This document shows, piece by piece, positions 1 to 8,995 of a stretch of 64,000 nucleotides of DNA (its first letter is position 1; every line of letters begins with the position of its first letter). The DNA is taken from assembly GCA_934667175.1 (NCBI GenBank), contig CAKULN010000010.1, forward strand, positions 14,418 through 78,417, given 5' to 3'. Source of the DNA: an uncultured Bacteroidales bacterium. Lineage in GTDB: Bacteria; Bacteroidota; Bacteroidia; Bacteroidales; UBA932. The position numbers were made by a program, and so were the translations under genes. The notes under the pieces are model-generated. The model searched no databases. It worked only from the letters and a program-made list of their open reading frames with translations, and was not told the DNA's origin.

Positions 1-2190
1 AACGCCTCCCAGTACCTTGAGGTGGCGAAGGAAGCCTGGGTCAACGGCGGCAATCTGATGTCCGACTTCCCTTACCAGGACAACGACTACAACTCCTACA
101 GCACCACCTCAACCGATTGGTTCAAGGAATATATGGGGTTGGGTTCTACCCTTTACGCCTCACTGTCCCTCTCGACCGGCACCAAGAAAGCCAAGACATA
201 CGTGTCAGGGTCATATTACCGCAACGAGAACACCGTCAAGACCGACAGATCCCAAAGGTTCTACCTCAGGATGAACCAGGACTACGACCTGACCGAGCGT
301 CTGAAGATGGGGGTGTCGCTGATGGCCACATATAACAATGACAATCTGTTCTATCTGACCGATGAATATCTGGACAACCTGCCGATTTTCTCTCCGTATC
401 TGGAGGACGGCAAGACCTACAGGCTTTACAACAAGATCTGGAGCGACACCGGCAAGGAGTTCATAATGAAGAAATTCCTCGGCAACAAACTGCCGGACAG
501 GGAGTATAACGACAACATTCAGAACTCCCTGAAGACCATCGGCAACTTCAAACTGGACTGGACCATCATCGATGGACTCAAGCTTTCAAGTGTGTTCGGG
601 GTCGAGTATCAGCACCATCATGGGAGCATCTACTATTCCCGCCAGACACTGTCCGGAATGCTGGACGGCAAGCCGGTAGGGGAATCCCGCAGGGAGGACG
701 CCACTTATTTCAACTGGACGAACACCAACAAACTGGACTATTCCAAGAAGTTCGGCCTTCACTCCGTCGGCGTTTACGCCGGTCTCGAACTCCATCATTC
801 CGGCTACAACACGGCCTATGCCTCCGGCAGAGGCTTTATGAACGACCACATCAAGGAAGTCAACTACGCCGAGAAGGACACCCGTACAGGCGGCAGTTCG
901 ACCTCCATCTCTAGAACGATGTCGTATTTCGTCAGGGGAACATATTCATACGACTCGCGTTATTATCTGTCGGCCAATTACAGGCGGGACGGGAACTCGT
1001 CTTTCGGCAAGTACAAGAGATGGGCCCAGTTCTGGTCGGTCGGCGCTTCGTGGAACATCCACAAGGAGGCGTTCTACGATGTGGACTGGCTGAAGGTTCT
1101 CAAACTCAAGGCCACCTACGGAACGTCCGGAAACTCAAGGATCGACACCTCGGTGGCCGCCGGGGCATATTCCTACGACGATTCTTATTCTTACATTGGT
1201 GTGACCGGAGCCACGCTTTTCACCGTACCGAATCCGGGGCTTTCGTGGGAGACAACGAGGATGATCAACTTCGGCCTGGACGCCCAGATCGGCAGGGTGC
1301 TGGACATCGAGGTTGAATATTACAAAAATGTCACCAAGGATCTTCTCAGCAGGATCTATGTCTCCAGGACAATCTCTGACGACAGAATCTACGCCAATGT
1401 CGGCCGGATAAGAAATTCCGGATTCGAGATCAACCTGACAAGCCACAACATCGCCCGCAAGGATTTCGAATGGAACACCACACTCAATTTCTCGCACAAC
1501 TCCAACAAAATCCTCGAATTGTACAACGGCATCCAGACCGGTTTCATCAACAGTGTCTGGAAGGAAGGCTATGACTCAAATACCTGGTATCTTGTCCGCT
1601 GGGCCGGGGTGGATCCTGCGGACGGAATGCCGATGTGGTACGACAAGGACGGGAATCTGACGAAGACCTATTCCACAGACAACCGTGTGGCAGGCAAGAG
1701 TACGACTCCTTTCGGTTTCGGCGGTTTAATCAACAACCTCACATACGGGAATTGGTCGCTGTCGTTCCAGATCAACTATGTTATCGGGGGATATTCACTT
1801 CCTACCTATGCCTCAACGTTCATCAACGATGGCTACAACATCACTTCCGGGAATCAGGCGGTCGAGGTCTATTATTACCGCTGGACTACTCCGGGAGAGG
1901 CCTCTAAGTACCCGATAGCCTCGCAGAAGACGACCAGTTCGGCAAGGTTCTCGACAAGGTTCCTCTACAGCAAGACGAATTTCAACCTCAGTAATCTCAC
2001 TTTGTCCTACAGGTTGCCTAAGTCTGTGATCTCCAAATTGAAGGTGGAGGGGGCGACTGCCTCGCTTATTTGTGATAACCTCTACCTGTTCGTTCCGGGC
2101 CAAAGTCGGAAATACAATTCGTACAAGACTCTCAGCAACGGCTACCCAGTGACCCGGACCATCACTCTCGGTCTTAACGTTTCATTCTGA
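1..2190 (+). CDS. SusC/RagA-type TonB-dependent outer-membrane receptor, 5' end outside window
   Basis: The frame is open from the first base, so this is the C-terminal part (about 729 residues) of a receptor that is normally around 1000 residues. It lacks the signal peptide, the TonB box and most of the plug. What remains is barrel: alternating aromatic-rich strands, for example around YFVRGTYSYDSRYYLSANYR, and a last strand ending ITLGLNVSF with the terminal Phe typical of BamA substrates. The family imports oligosaccharides or other large ligands with TonB energy and pairs with a SusD lid. A SusD gene starts 10 bp downstream, which makes this call firm. The substrate cannot be read from the sequence, and no glycoside hydrolase is visible in the window part of the locus. 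Confidence 0.93.
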   Translation, partial: NASQYLEVAKEAWVNGGNLMSDFPYQDNDYNSYSTTSTDWFKEYMGLGSTLYASLSLSTGTKKAKTYVSGSYYRNENTVKTDRSQRFYLRMNQDYDLTERLKMGVSLMATYNNDNLFYLTDEYLDNLPIFSPYLEDGKTYRLYNKIWSDTGKEFIMKKFLGNKLPDREYNDNIQNSLKTIGNFKLDWTIIDGLKLSSVFGVEYQHHHGSIYYSRQTLSGMLDGKPVGESRREDATYFNWTNTNKLDYSKKFGLHSVGVYAGLELHHSGYNTAYASGRGFMNDHIKEVNYAEKDTRTGGSSTSISRTMSYFVRGTYSYDSRYYLSANYRRDGNSSFGKYKRWAQFWSVGASWNIHKEAFYDVDWLKVLKLKATYGTSGNSRIDTSVAAGAYSYDDSYSYIGVTGATLFTVPNPGLSWETTRMINFGLDAQIGRVLDIEVEYYKNVTKDLLSRIYVSRTISDDRIYANVGRIRNSGFEINLTSHNIARKDFEWNTTLNFSHNSNKILELYNGIQTGFINSVWKEGYDSNTWYLVRWAGVDPADGMPMWYDKDGNLTKTYSTDNRVAGKSTTPFGFGGLINNLTYGNWSLSFQINYVIGGYSLPTYASTFINDGYNITSGNQAVEVYYYRWTTPGEASKYPIASQKTTSSARFSTRFLYSKTNFNLSNLTLSYRLPKSVISKLKVEGATASLICDNLYLFVPGQSRKYNSYKTLSNGYPVTRTITLGLNVSF

Positions 2191-2200
2191 TGACAGCGCT

Positions 2201-3643
2201 ATGATGAAGACAATATATTCAAAGATAATGACGCTGGCCGCAGTGGCCACGCTTTCAGCTTCCTGCCACTTCCTTGATGTCGAGCAGGTCGGCAAGAGCG
2301 ACATCGACACTTATTTCTCGGAGGTTTCGGCTCTCCAGCCGGCCTTGAACGGATGTTACCACCTGTTATATTCATTCTATGACAGGGAGATGCTGGCCTA
2401 TCCTGAGGTCGCGGGCGATCTGCTGGACCTGTCCTCGGGCAACGCCACATGGACTAACCAGTACAATTTCATCTCCACTTACATGGAGGAGACAACGGCT
2501 GTGGGCTACATCTGGAAACTTGGCTACACCGTCATCCAAAACGTGAACTACATCATCACCTATGCTCCGGAATTGCGGAAGAAATACCCTGGCAGCGCGT
2601 CCGTGATCGACAACATTCTGGCGCAGGCCTATTTCCTCCGCGCCCTCACGCATCTGGACATCTGCCTCACATATTCACAGAACTACACGTTCACTTCCGA
2701 CGCATCGCATCTCGGCATTCCGATAATGACGAGCATTCCGGTCGTGACCGACAAGATGAGGCGAAGCACTGTGAAGCAGGTATATTCCCAGATTGTCGCT
2801 GATCTGGAAAAGGCTCTCTCGACTTTCACGCCGGACTATTCATTCAATGAATATTTCGCATCTCCGGCTGCCTGCAAGGCTCTTCTCGCAAGGGTATATC
2901 TCTATATGAATGAATATTCCAGGGCGGCTTCCCTTTCCGCCGAAGTGATGAAGGAGTTCCCTCTTACACCGCGCGAAAAGTACAGGAATATGTTCGTGAA
3001 CGTGGCGACAAGGGGCGGGGAGTCCATCCTCCGGCTCAACGGCTACGACCAGACGGACTACATCAGCGACCTTTACTATTTCGAGAGCCCTTCGGCGAGG
3101 CCGTCCTCCAAGTTGAAGGAACTTTTTACCGATGATCGTGACGTGCGTCTCACGCTTTTCCGTCACAGCGCTTATAATGATCTTTCCGGCAAGGTGGTGG
3201 ACTACGACAACGTCTGCATGAAGTTTTATTGCACCGACGAGACGACAAACAAATTGGACAGGCATTTTGACCCGTTCATCCTAAGGTCTTCGGAGATGTA
3301 TCTGATCAACGCCGAGGCTAATTACGAACTGGGCAACACCCCCGTCGCCATCGAGGATATCAAGGCTTTGGAGGCCAGGGCGTTGGGGATTGACGCTTCG
3401 GAAGTCGCGATTGACGCTTCCTCTTTGGAGCAGGTGATCCAGAACGAGAGGATGAAGGAGCTCTGCTTCGAGGGACACCGTCTCTTCGACATCACCCGAA
3501 GGCACGAGAACCTGAGCCGCTCGCGCAACTCGACCTCGTCCGTCCTGTTCCTGAAATATCCCGACTACCGTTTTGTCCTTCCGATTCCGCACCTTGAGTT
3601 GGAGTCGAATCCGGATATGGAACAGAATCCTACATCTAATTAA
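2201..3643 (+). CDS. SusD/RagB-family surface lipoprotein
   Basis: A 480-residue protein with a lipoprotein signal: basic MMKTIYSK, a hydrophobic stretch and lipobox Cys at about residue 22 (LSASC). The N-terminal part after the Cys (FLDVEQVGKSDIDTYFSE) and the C-terminal block with NERMKELCFEGHRLFDITRR are the conserved ends of SusD/RagB proteins; the last carries the usual ER-x-EL-x-EG-x-R signature. Members are TPR-like helical lids on the SusC barrel at the cell surface. It starts 10 bp after the SusC stop, so the two are co-transcribed. Ligand unknown. Confidence 0.95.
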   Translation: MMKTIYSKIMTLAAVATLSASCHFLDVEQVGKSDIDTYFSEVSALQPALNGCYHLLYSFYDREMLAYPEVAGDLLDLSSGNATWTNQYNFISTYMEETTAVGYIWKLGYTVIQNVNYIITYAPELRKKYPGSASVIDNILAQAYFLRALTHLDICLTYSQNYTFTSDASHLGIPIMTSIPVVTDKMRRSTVKQVYSQIVADLEKALSTFTPDYSFNEYFASPAACKALLARVYLYMNEYSRAASLSAEVMKEFPLTPREKYRNMFVNVATRGGESILRLNGYDQTDYISDLYYFESPSARPSSKLKELFTDDRDVRLTLFRHSAYNDLSGKVVDYDNVCMKFYCTDETTNKLDRHFDPFILRSSEMYLINAEANYELGNTPVAIEDIKALEARALGIDASEVAIDASSLEQVIQNERMKELCFEGHRLFDITRRHENLSRSRNSTSSVLFLKYPDYRFVLPIPHLELESNPDMEQNPTSN

Positions 3644-3675
3644 CGTTGAATCTTTTAAGGATTACTTGACTGACA

Positions 3676-4149
3676 ATGAATATGAAAAAGAATATTTTGC
3701 TGGCAACCCTGTCCGCCGTTCTGGCACTTTCCTGCACGAAGGATTTGCCGGTTTACGACACCCCGTTCTTTTACATCGCGACACAGGACGGAGCCTCGAC
3801 CGCCGTTGTCGGCTCCGATGTCGAGAACGTCAACACCTACTATGTGATGATGAGTTCCGTGTCCAGAGACGGGAACGCTGTCGTGGATTTCTCCGTGACT
3901 CCCGGCTCTGGTTTGAAGGAAGGCGTTGACTATGAGGTGGTCACTCTGGGGACTTCACTGACATTCCTGCCGGGAATCTACCGTATGCCGGTCCGCATCC
4001 GCTGGAAGGAACACGTCCTGGATGACTCGGCCGACAACACCTTGACCATAGCCCTGACCGGCGGAACGGACGGCTTCTGCCTCGGAATGCCCGGGCCGGA
4101 CGCCAAGTTCAGCAGGCTGGTCATCACCAAGAAGAATCTGTATAATTAA
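3676..4149 (+). CDS. Small surface lipoprotein of a SusCD locus (DUF1735/DUF4843-like)
   Basis: A 157-residue lipoprotein: MNMKKNILLATLSAVLALSC gives a signal peptide with Cys at residue 20. The mature part has the beta-rich pattern of the short Bacteroidota lipoproteins that sit beside SusD genes: an early VYDTPFFYIA strand, a central FSVTPGSGLKEGVDYEV segment like a Calx-beta/DUF1735 fold, then a RMPVRIRW strand. It lies 32 bp after susD and 17 bp before the next lipoprotein gene, so it belongs to the same operon. A glycan-binding or scaffold role is inferred from position; no catalytic residues are evident. The start could also be the Met at residue 3. Confidence 0.7.
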   Translation: MNMKKNILLATLSAVLALSCTKDLPVYDTPFFYIATQDGASTAVVGSDVENVNTYYVMMSSVSRDGNAVVDFSVTPGSGLKEGVDYEVVTLGTSLTFLPGIYRMPVRIRWKEHVLDDSADNTLTIALTGGTDGFCLGMPGPDAKFSRLVITKKNLYN

Positions 4150-4166
4150 CTAATAGTTTATTTGTT

Positions 4167-5666
4167 ATGAAAAACGCTAGATTATTGTGCGCCGCCGCGC
4201 TTGTGGCGTTGACAGCGCTTGCGTCCTGCAAAAAGGAGAATGAGGATCCTGTTATCGTACCTGATCCTGAACTGACATCCTTCAAGTTCGAAATTGCGAA
4301 CAATCCGGAGGTAATCAGTTCTGACATCGAGGGGGTAATCTCCGGCGATGCCATCACGGTGTCAATGATGAAGGCCGCTGACAAGACCAGGCTTGTTGCC
4401 ACATTCACGGCCAATGAAGGCAATGTGGTCAAGGTCGGTGATGCCGTTCAGATGAGCGGTGAGACTGCCAATGACTTCACGAATCCGGTTGACTACATCG
4501 TCACCAACAGCGACGGCAGTAAGAGTGCGCTCTATTCCGTGTCGATTACGAGTGTGAACGGAAAACTGGAGCCGCTTGTGACATATTCAGAGCATCCTGT
4601 GTATTCAGGTGCGGTTCTCCGCATCAATCCTGTTGACAAGGCTCCGTACATCGGATTCAAGGAAAGAGAGGTCACGGATTCCGAGTCGGCTTCCGCTGAG
4701 AAGATGACTGTTGTCAAGTATGCGGATGGCGCTTGGAGCACTGTCGGAAGTGCTGGATTCAGCAAGGAGGTAAGCTCCGATTATTATGATTTTGACATCA
4801 CTGATGCAGGATCTTTTTATGTAGCTTACGTAAATGCTGGGTCTTCAACCCAAAATGTTCAGGTAATGACCTTCGCTAACAATAAATGGGAAGTCGTTGG
4901 TCAGGATGAGACCTCGGATGTCCAATCTCGGAATGTTACACTTTCTGCCATTTCCGACAAGAATATAGTTGTCCTTCAAACCAATAATAATAGAAAACAC
5001 GAATTGGGACGTTATACCTTGGTGGCATCTGTTTTTAATGGTAGTTGGACAAGTGGTGTTACCGCGCCGTTCGAAAAATCTCAATGTGCATACATTGCCG
5101 GAGACAAAGCAGGTGACACGGCTTACTTCTTGGTTATACGCAAAAGTTTTGAAGGTGTAAATTATGGTCATGACGTGGTAGCCTATACGGATGGTAACTG
5201 GTCCTCTCTAAGGACTAATTATGTGAGGGGAGGCGCCACGCAGACAGGCATCTATTTTTATGATATCGTTGCCACGGAAGATGGCTCTGTTTACCTGCTA
5301 ACAATTGACGATGCTTTGACGCAGGAAACCAAAAAAGGTAATATGATTGTTGAGAAATATTCTCCAAATTCGAAAGAATGGACGACTATAGGAGGTGATC
5401 ATTACGGTTACGTTGTGGCAGATTCGCATGATAGGGCTAAGATTGCCGTCGCTCCGGATGGGACACCTTATTTACTTTACTATGATTACGTAAATAAGAC
5501 TCTTAGACTTACTTGGGTTGATTCAGAGACAAAACAATGGGCTGATCCTATTGTCGTGACAACGGAGAAACTCTCAGACATCAACATCGCCTTTGCTTCC
5601 TCAGGTGTAGGTTACATCGCTTTCACTGACGAGAACAATGCCGAGAAAGTGTTCATTTACAGATAG
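4167..5666 (+). CDS. Surface lipoprotein: DUF5018-like domain plus propeller-like repeats
   Basis: A 499-residue lipoprotein (ALVALTALASC, Cys at about residue 21). Residues about 37-130 resemble DUF5018-type domains of SusE/SGBP-like proteins (LTSFKFEIANNPEVISSDIEG ... TANDFTNPVDYIVTNSDGSK). The rest contains about six spaced W-containing motifs (DGAWSTVG, NNKWEVVG, NGSWTSG, DGNWSSL, SKEWTTIGG, TKQWADP), as in a beta-propeller. In this locus position such proteins are surface glycan-binding proteins. Roughly 4770-5560 is clearly more AT-rich than both flanks, with different codon choice, so the propeller part may have been exchanged by recombination. Its last 29 bp overlap the next gene. Confidence 0.72.
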   Translation: MKNARLLCAAALVALTALASCKKENEDPVIVPDPELTSFKFEIANNPEVISSDIEGVISGDAITVSMMKAADKTRLVATFTANEGNVVKVGDAVQMSGETANDFTNPVDYIVTNSDGSKSALYSVSITSVNGKLEPLVTYSEHPVYSGAVLRINPVDKAPYIGFKEREVTDSESASAEKMTVVKYADGAWSTVGSAGFSKEVSSDYYDFDITDAGSFYVAYVNAGSSTQNVQVMTFANNKWEVVGQDETSDVQSRNVTLSAISDKNIVVLQTNNNRKHELGRYTLVASVFNGSWTSGVTAPFEKSQCAYIAGDKAGDTAYFLVIRKSFEGVNYGHDVVAYTDGNWSSLRTNYVRGGATQTGIYFYDIVATEDGSVYLLTIDDALTQETKKGNMIVEKYSPNSKEWTTIGGDHYGYVVADSHDRAKIAVAPDGTPYLLYYDYVNKTLRLTWVDSETKQWADPIVVTTEKLSDINIAFASSGVGYIAFTDENNAEKVFIYR

Positions 5667-6894
5667 TCTCTGTACGTTTTTGATGGTGGCGCTGTTCCTC
5701 GGGGCGGCGCCATCTTCATATTCACGTCCCCTTAGGGTCGCTTTCGTTGGTGATCCGCAGGCGGACGGGATGAGGCAGCTTGAATATTGCCGTAAAACCG
5801 TCTACAAGGACCTTCGTGAGAGGAAAGACCTTGACCTGGTGATAGTTCTGGGAGACTTGGTGAACAATCAGGTCGAGCTTCTGGAACCGACCAAAGCCAG
5901 CCTTGATTCCCTGCCTTGTCCATGGTTCTGCGTGCCTGGCAACCATGACCGGGATGTCTATCCTGTGGTTGACGGCCGGAAGCGGCCCCGTGACATCAGC
6001 ACCTACCGCAAGGTCATCGGCTACGAGGACACCACCTTTGTCAAGCGTGGCGTCCGTTTCATCTTGATGAACGATGTGCGGCTCGGGGGCAAGGAATATG
6101 AAGGCGGCTTCCGGGATTCGCAGAAGGTCTGGCTTGACTCTGTTCTTCGCGCCACACCAAAGAATATGCTCGCGGTGCTTTCCGCGCATATTCCTTTCAC
6201 CCAGTTCACCGCCAAGGACTCTCTGTCCGCCATCCTGTCTGTCCATCCCAATCTCCTTCTGACGAGCGGACACACGCATAGGGTCGGAAGAGATATCATT
6301 AAAATCCGACCTGATGAATATTCCTGTGCCCTCCCTGCCGATGCGCCCGATGGCGAGGCCGTGGAAATTCCCGAGGTTCAGGCCGGCGCGACCTGCGGGA
6401 CATTCTGGCTCGGTGTCAAGGGCGAGGATGGATTCCCGGACGCCACGATGATCTGCGGAGCTCCGAGAGGTTACTTTGTGGCGGATTTCAAACGGAACGG
6501 GAAATATTCATTGGCCTACAAGAAAGTCTTGGGACAAGATGTCGCTTCCGCTTGGATTTCGGGCGATTCTTCGCTGGTAATCAACGTGTTCGGCGGCGCA
6601 CCGGACGGCCGTGTCTCGGTCAGGATTCCCGGGCGGAAAGGATGGCTGTCCGCCACCCGTGAGGAAAGGCCGGCTCCGGAGGCCCTTGCGGTCATAGAGA
6701 GGAACAAGTCTATTCCACGGAAAATCGGCAAGGTCCGGAATCATGAATATCTTCCGATGAGGAAGGTCAACTCTCCTCATGTCTGGTCCGCGACTCTTGA
6801 CACTGATGTTTCCAAAGCCGGCACTGTAAAGATCCGCTACCGTGACCCCGTGATGAAATTCACTGTCAGGACTGATCTGAAACGTTGTCCGTAG
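5638..6894 (+). CDS. Secreted calcineurin-like metallophosphoesterase with C-terminal domain
   Basis: A 418-residue protein with a hydrophobic N-terminus (LCTFLMVALFLGAAPSSYS) consistent with export. The metallophosphoesterase motifs are in order: GDPQAD (D-x-Q in place of D-x-H), VLGDLVNN, VPGNHDRD, SAHIPF and SGHTHRVGRD. Residues about 240-418 resemble the metallophos_C domain of Bacteroidota secreted phosphoesterases. The chosen ATG overlaps the upstream lipoprotein gene by 29 bp, indicating coupling; an internal ATG near 5683 would leave the signal sequence without basic residues. Substrate unknown. It is the last gene of the SusCD operon in this strand. Confidence 0.85.
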   Translation: MPRKCSFTDSLCTFLMVALFLGAAPSSYSRPLRVAFVGDPQADGMRQLEYCRKTVYKDLRERKDLDLVIVLGDLVNNQVELLEPTKASLDSLPCPWFCVPGNHDRDVYPVVDGRKRPRDISTYRKVIGYEDTTFVKRGVRFILMNDVRLGGKEYEGGFRDSQKVWLDSVLRATPKNMLAVLSAHIPFTQFTAKDSLSAILSVHPNLLLTSGHTHRVGRDIIKIRPDEYSCALPADAPDGEAVEIPEVQAGATCGTFWLGVKGEDGFPDATMICGAPRGYFVADFKRNGKYSLAYKKVLGQDVASAWISGDSSLVINVFGGAPDGRVSVRIPGRKGWLSATREERPAPEALAVIERNKSIPRKIGKVRNHEYLPMRKVNSPHVWSATLDTDVSKAGTVKIRYRDPVMKFTVRTDLKRCP

Positions 6895-7005
6895 GCTAAT
6901 TCATTAAAAATGCTTATTTTTGCAACCGGGAAAGTTGTTTGCGTTACTTCCGATGTGGCGACCACTTCTTTCTCGGGTTTGTATATTGTCTAAAGAAAGA
7001 CGGTT

Positions 7006-7239
7006 TTGGCAAGGAAAAAGCAAAGTTCTTCGGCTCCTGATCCGGATTACCTCAAGAAGCGCAGAGCCTCGCTCCGGCGCACGCACAGACAGGTCATCTA
7101 CTTGAACGACAAAGAATTGGCTGTTGTTCAGGAATATTGTTCCCGTTTCGGTATCAAAGAGCGCTCCACCCTTTTCCGCGAAGCCGCCATGGCCAGAATC
7201 CTAGCGCAGCTTGATGACAGTCACCCGACCCTTTTTTAG
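7006..7239 (+). CDS. Small conserved Bacteroidales protein, ribbon-helix-helix-like
   Basis: A 77-residue, very basic N-terminus (ARKKQ, KKRRASLRRTHRQ) followed by a strand-helix-helix pattern: QVIYLNDKELAVVQEYCSRF, then SRF-x-ERSTLFREAAMARIL. It ends HPTLF. I recall short proteins of this shape with the same C-terminus in many Bacteroidales. The fold suggests a DNA-binding RHH protein, but no function is known to me. The start is TTG, with an AG-rich stretch (AAAGAAAGA) just upstream. It is convergent with the MATE gene, with a hairpin between them. Confidence 0.6.
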   Translation: MARKKQSSSAPDPDYLKKRRASLRRTHRQVIYLNDKELAVVQEYCSRFGIKERSTLFREAAMARILAQLDDSHPTLF

Positions 7240-7295
7240 GAAGCCCTTTTGATTTGTTTGAAATGTTCTCTTAGAGGTGAGGATCAAACAGCTTC
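7240..7295. terminator. Hairpin between convergent genes (copy 1 of a two-member family)
   Basis: Arms GAAGC and TTTGAT pair with ATCAAA and GCTTC across an inner CTCT-T-AGAG hairpin. It lies exactly between the stops of the RHH-like gene and the MATE gene, where a bidirectional terminator is expected. A related element sits at 20295-20365. Confidence 0.5.
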
Positions 7296-8650
7296 TAAGA
7301 GGACGTTCTACGCGACTCTTTATGGAACGTGATGAGCCAGGCGGTCATGACCATGACGCCGGTGATGGTCCATGAGACGGGGTAGACGAACATCAAGGCG
7401 TGGAATCCTTCCCAGACAGGACAGACGGTGTACACCCAGATTATCCTTAGGACACATGTGCCGAAAACTGTCAGCAGTGTCGGCATCATGGACCGCCCCA
7501 TGCCCCGCAGGGCTGATCCAGGGATCTCATACAGGCAAGCTATTCCTTGGAGCACCAGTGCCGTGTGCATCCTGATTGTGCCGAATTCCTTCACAGCGTC
7601 CGAGTCCGTGAACAGGCTGAGGAAGAAGTCTGACCATCCGGCGAAGATCCAGTTGAGCGTGACGCAGGACAACACACCCAATCCCATGCAGATCAGGAAC
7701 ACCCTTTTGACTCTGTCCATATTCCCGGCTCCGTAGTTCTGTCCCACGAAGCTGATTGCCGCCCCGTTGAACGCGGCGATGACAAAGTAGCAGTATTGTT
7801 CGAAGTTCAGCGCGGCCGCCGAGCCTGCGACCGCGTTGAATCCGTAGCCGTTGATGCTGGCTTGGATGATCACGTTGGAGATTGAGAAAACCACTCCCTG
7901 CAGGCCGGCCGGAATGCCGATCTCAAGCATGTGCGAGAGCTCGTCCCTTTGGACACGCATTTTGTCAGGATGCAGTCTGTAAGGATCCTCTTCCCGCAGC
8001 AGGATTCTGACAACCATCACGGCGCTGAACAGGTTGGATATTCCTGTCGCTATCGCCACCCCTTCCACTCCCATGTGGAAGACAATGACAAACACCAGGT
8101 TAAGGACAGTGTTGATGATGCCGGCCGCGATCAGGATGTAGAGCGGACGCCTTGTGTCTCCGAGGCTTCGGAGTATCGCCGACCCGAAATTGAAGATCAT
8201 GATGAACGGCATTCCCAGGAAATATATTCGTAAATAGGAAGCTGCCATCCTCGTGACTTCCACCGGAGTCCCCATCATCCTGTGCACAGGTCCTGCCACC
8301 GATGTCCCAAGAATCATCAGGAATATTCCGCTGAACAGCGCCACGACCGCCGATGTGCTCACCGCGCTGCGGATCTTCTCCCTGTCATTCTGCCCGATGT
8401 GGTTTGAGATGATGGCGTTGGCTCCCATCGAGATTCCCACGAACAGATTGACCAGCAGATTGATGACGGGGGCGTTGCTCCCCACAGCCGCCAGTGCCTC
8501 ACTGCTTGCGAACCGTCCCACCACCGCCACATCCACCGAGTTGAACAGTTGCTGAAGGACACTGCTTGCCGCCAACGGCAGTGCGAATAAAAGAATCTTC
8601 ATGAACAAAGGTCCATGAAGCATGTCGATCTCGTTATGTTTAGATGCCAT
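7295..8650 (-). CDS. MATE-family multidrug/cation antiporter
   Basis: A 451-residue, 12-helix membrane protein. The N-terminal half begins GPLFMKILLFALPLAASSVL and continues with the family signature LFNSVDVAVVGRFASSEALA; the two halves show the internal MatE duplication (second half from about residue 235, LEIGIPAGLQGVVFSISN). The family exports drugs or metabolites in exchange for Na+ or H+ across the inner membrane. Length is typical. It is transcribed alone; upstream lies the REP-like array at 8820-8981, then the DMT transporter gene. The substrate cannot be inferred. Confidence 0.92.
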   Translation of the reverse strand: MASKHNEIDMLHGPLFMKILLFALPLAASSVLQQLFNSVDVAVVGRFASSEALAAVGSNAPVINLLVNLFVGISMGANAIISNHIGQNDREKIRSAVSTSAVVALFSGIFLMILGTSVAGPVHRMMGTPVEVTRMAASYLRIYFLGMPFIMIFNFGSAILRSLGDTRRPLYILIAAGIINTVLNLVFVIVFHMGVEGVAIATGISNLFSAVMVVRILLREEDPYRLHPDKMRVQRDELSHMLEIGIPAGLQGVVFSISNVIIQASINGYGFNAVAGSAAALNFEQYCYFVIAAFNGAAISFVGQNYGAGNMDRVKRVFLICMGLGVLSCVTLNWIFAGWSDFFLSLFTDSDAVKEFGTIRMHTALVLQGIACLYEIPGSALRGMGRSMMPTLLTVFGTCVLRIIWVYTVCPVWEGFHALMFVYPVSWTITGVMVMTAWLITFHKESRRTSS

Positions 8651-8819
8651 AATATATTCCCCTCATAACCAAAGCCGAAAACCCCTCCGACCCATCTCTC
8701 GAATCCCTCCGGCCATCCCGGAAAGCACTCCTCCTGCAAAAATCATGTAAAACCGTCTCCCTCCAACGATGATTTCGTACGGGATTCAGCCCTGTGGTGT
8801 ACCAATCGCCCTATACTTC

Positions 8820-8981
8820 GGTCGCTGAACCATCCCCGGTCGCTGAGCCAGTCGAAGCGCCCGAGCCTTCCGGTCGCTGAGCCTGCCGAAGCGCCGTCCT
8901 TATGGTCGCTGAGCCTGCCGAAGCGCCGTCCTTATGGTTCGGCAAGCTCACCAACCGTGGTTCGGCAAGCTCACCAACCGG
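8820..8981. repeat. REP-like palindrome cluster R1
   Basis: The MATE-DMT gap (8651-8995) is largely filled by copies of the dispersed element: three of the GGTCGCT-type ending CGAAGCGCC, followed by two of the GGTT/AACC-arm type (GTGGTTCGGCAAGCTCACC). The cluster is directly downstream of the DMT transporter stop codon. Nothing else coding is seen here. Confidence 0.85.
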
Positions 8982-8995
8982 ACGTTGCTGGTCAC

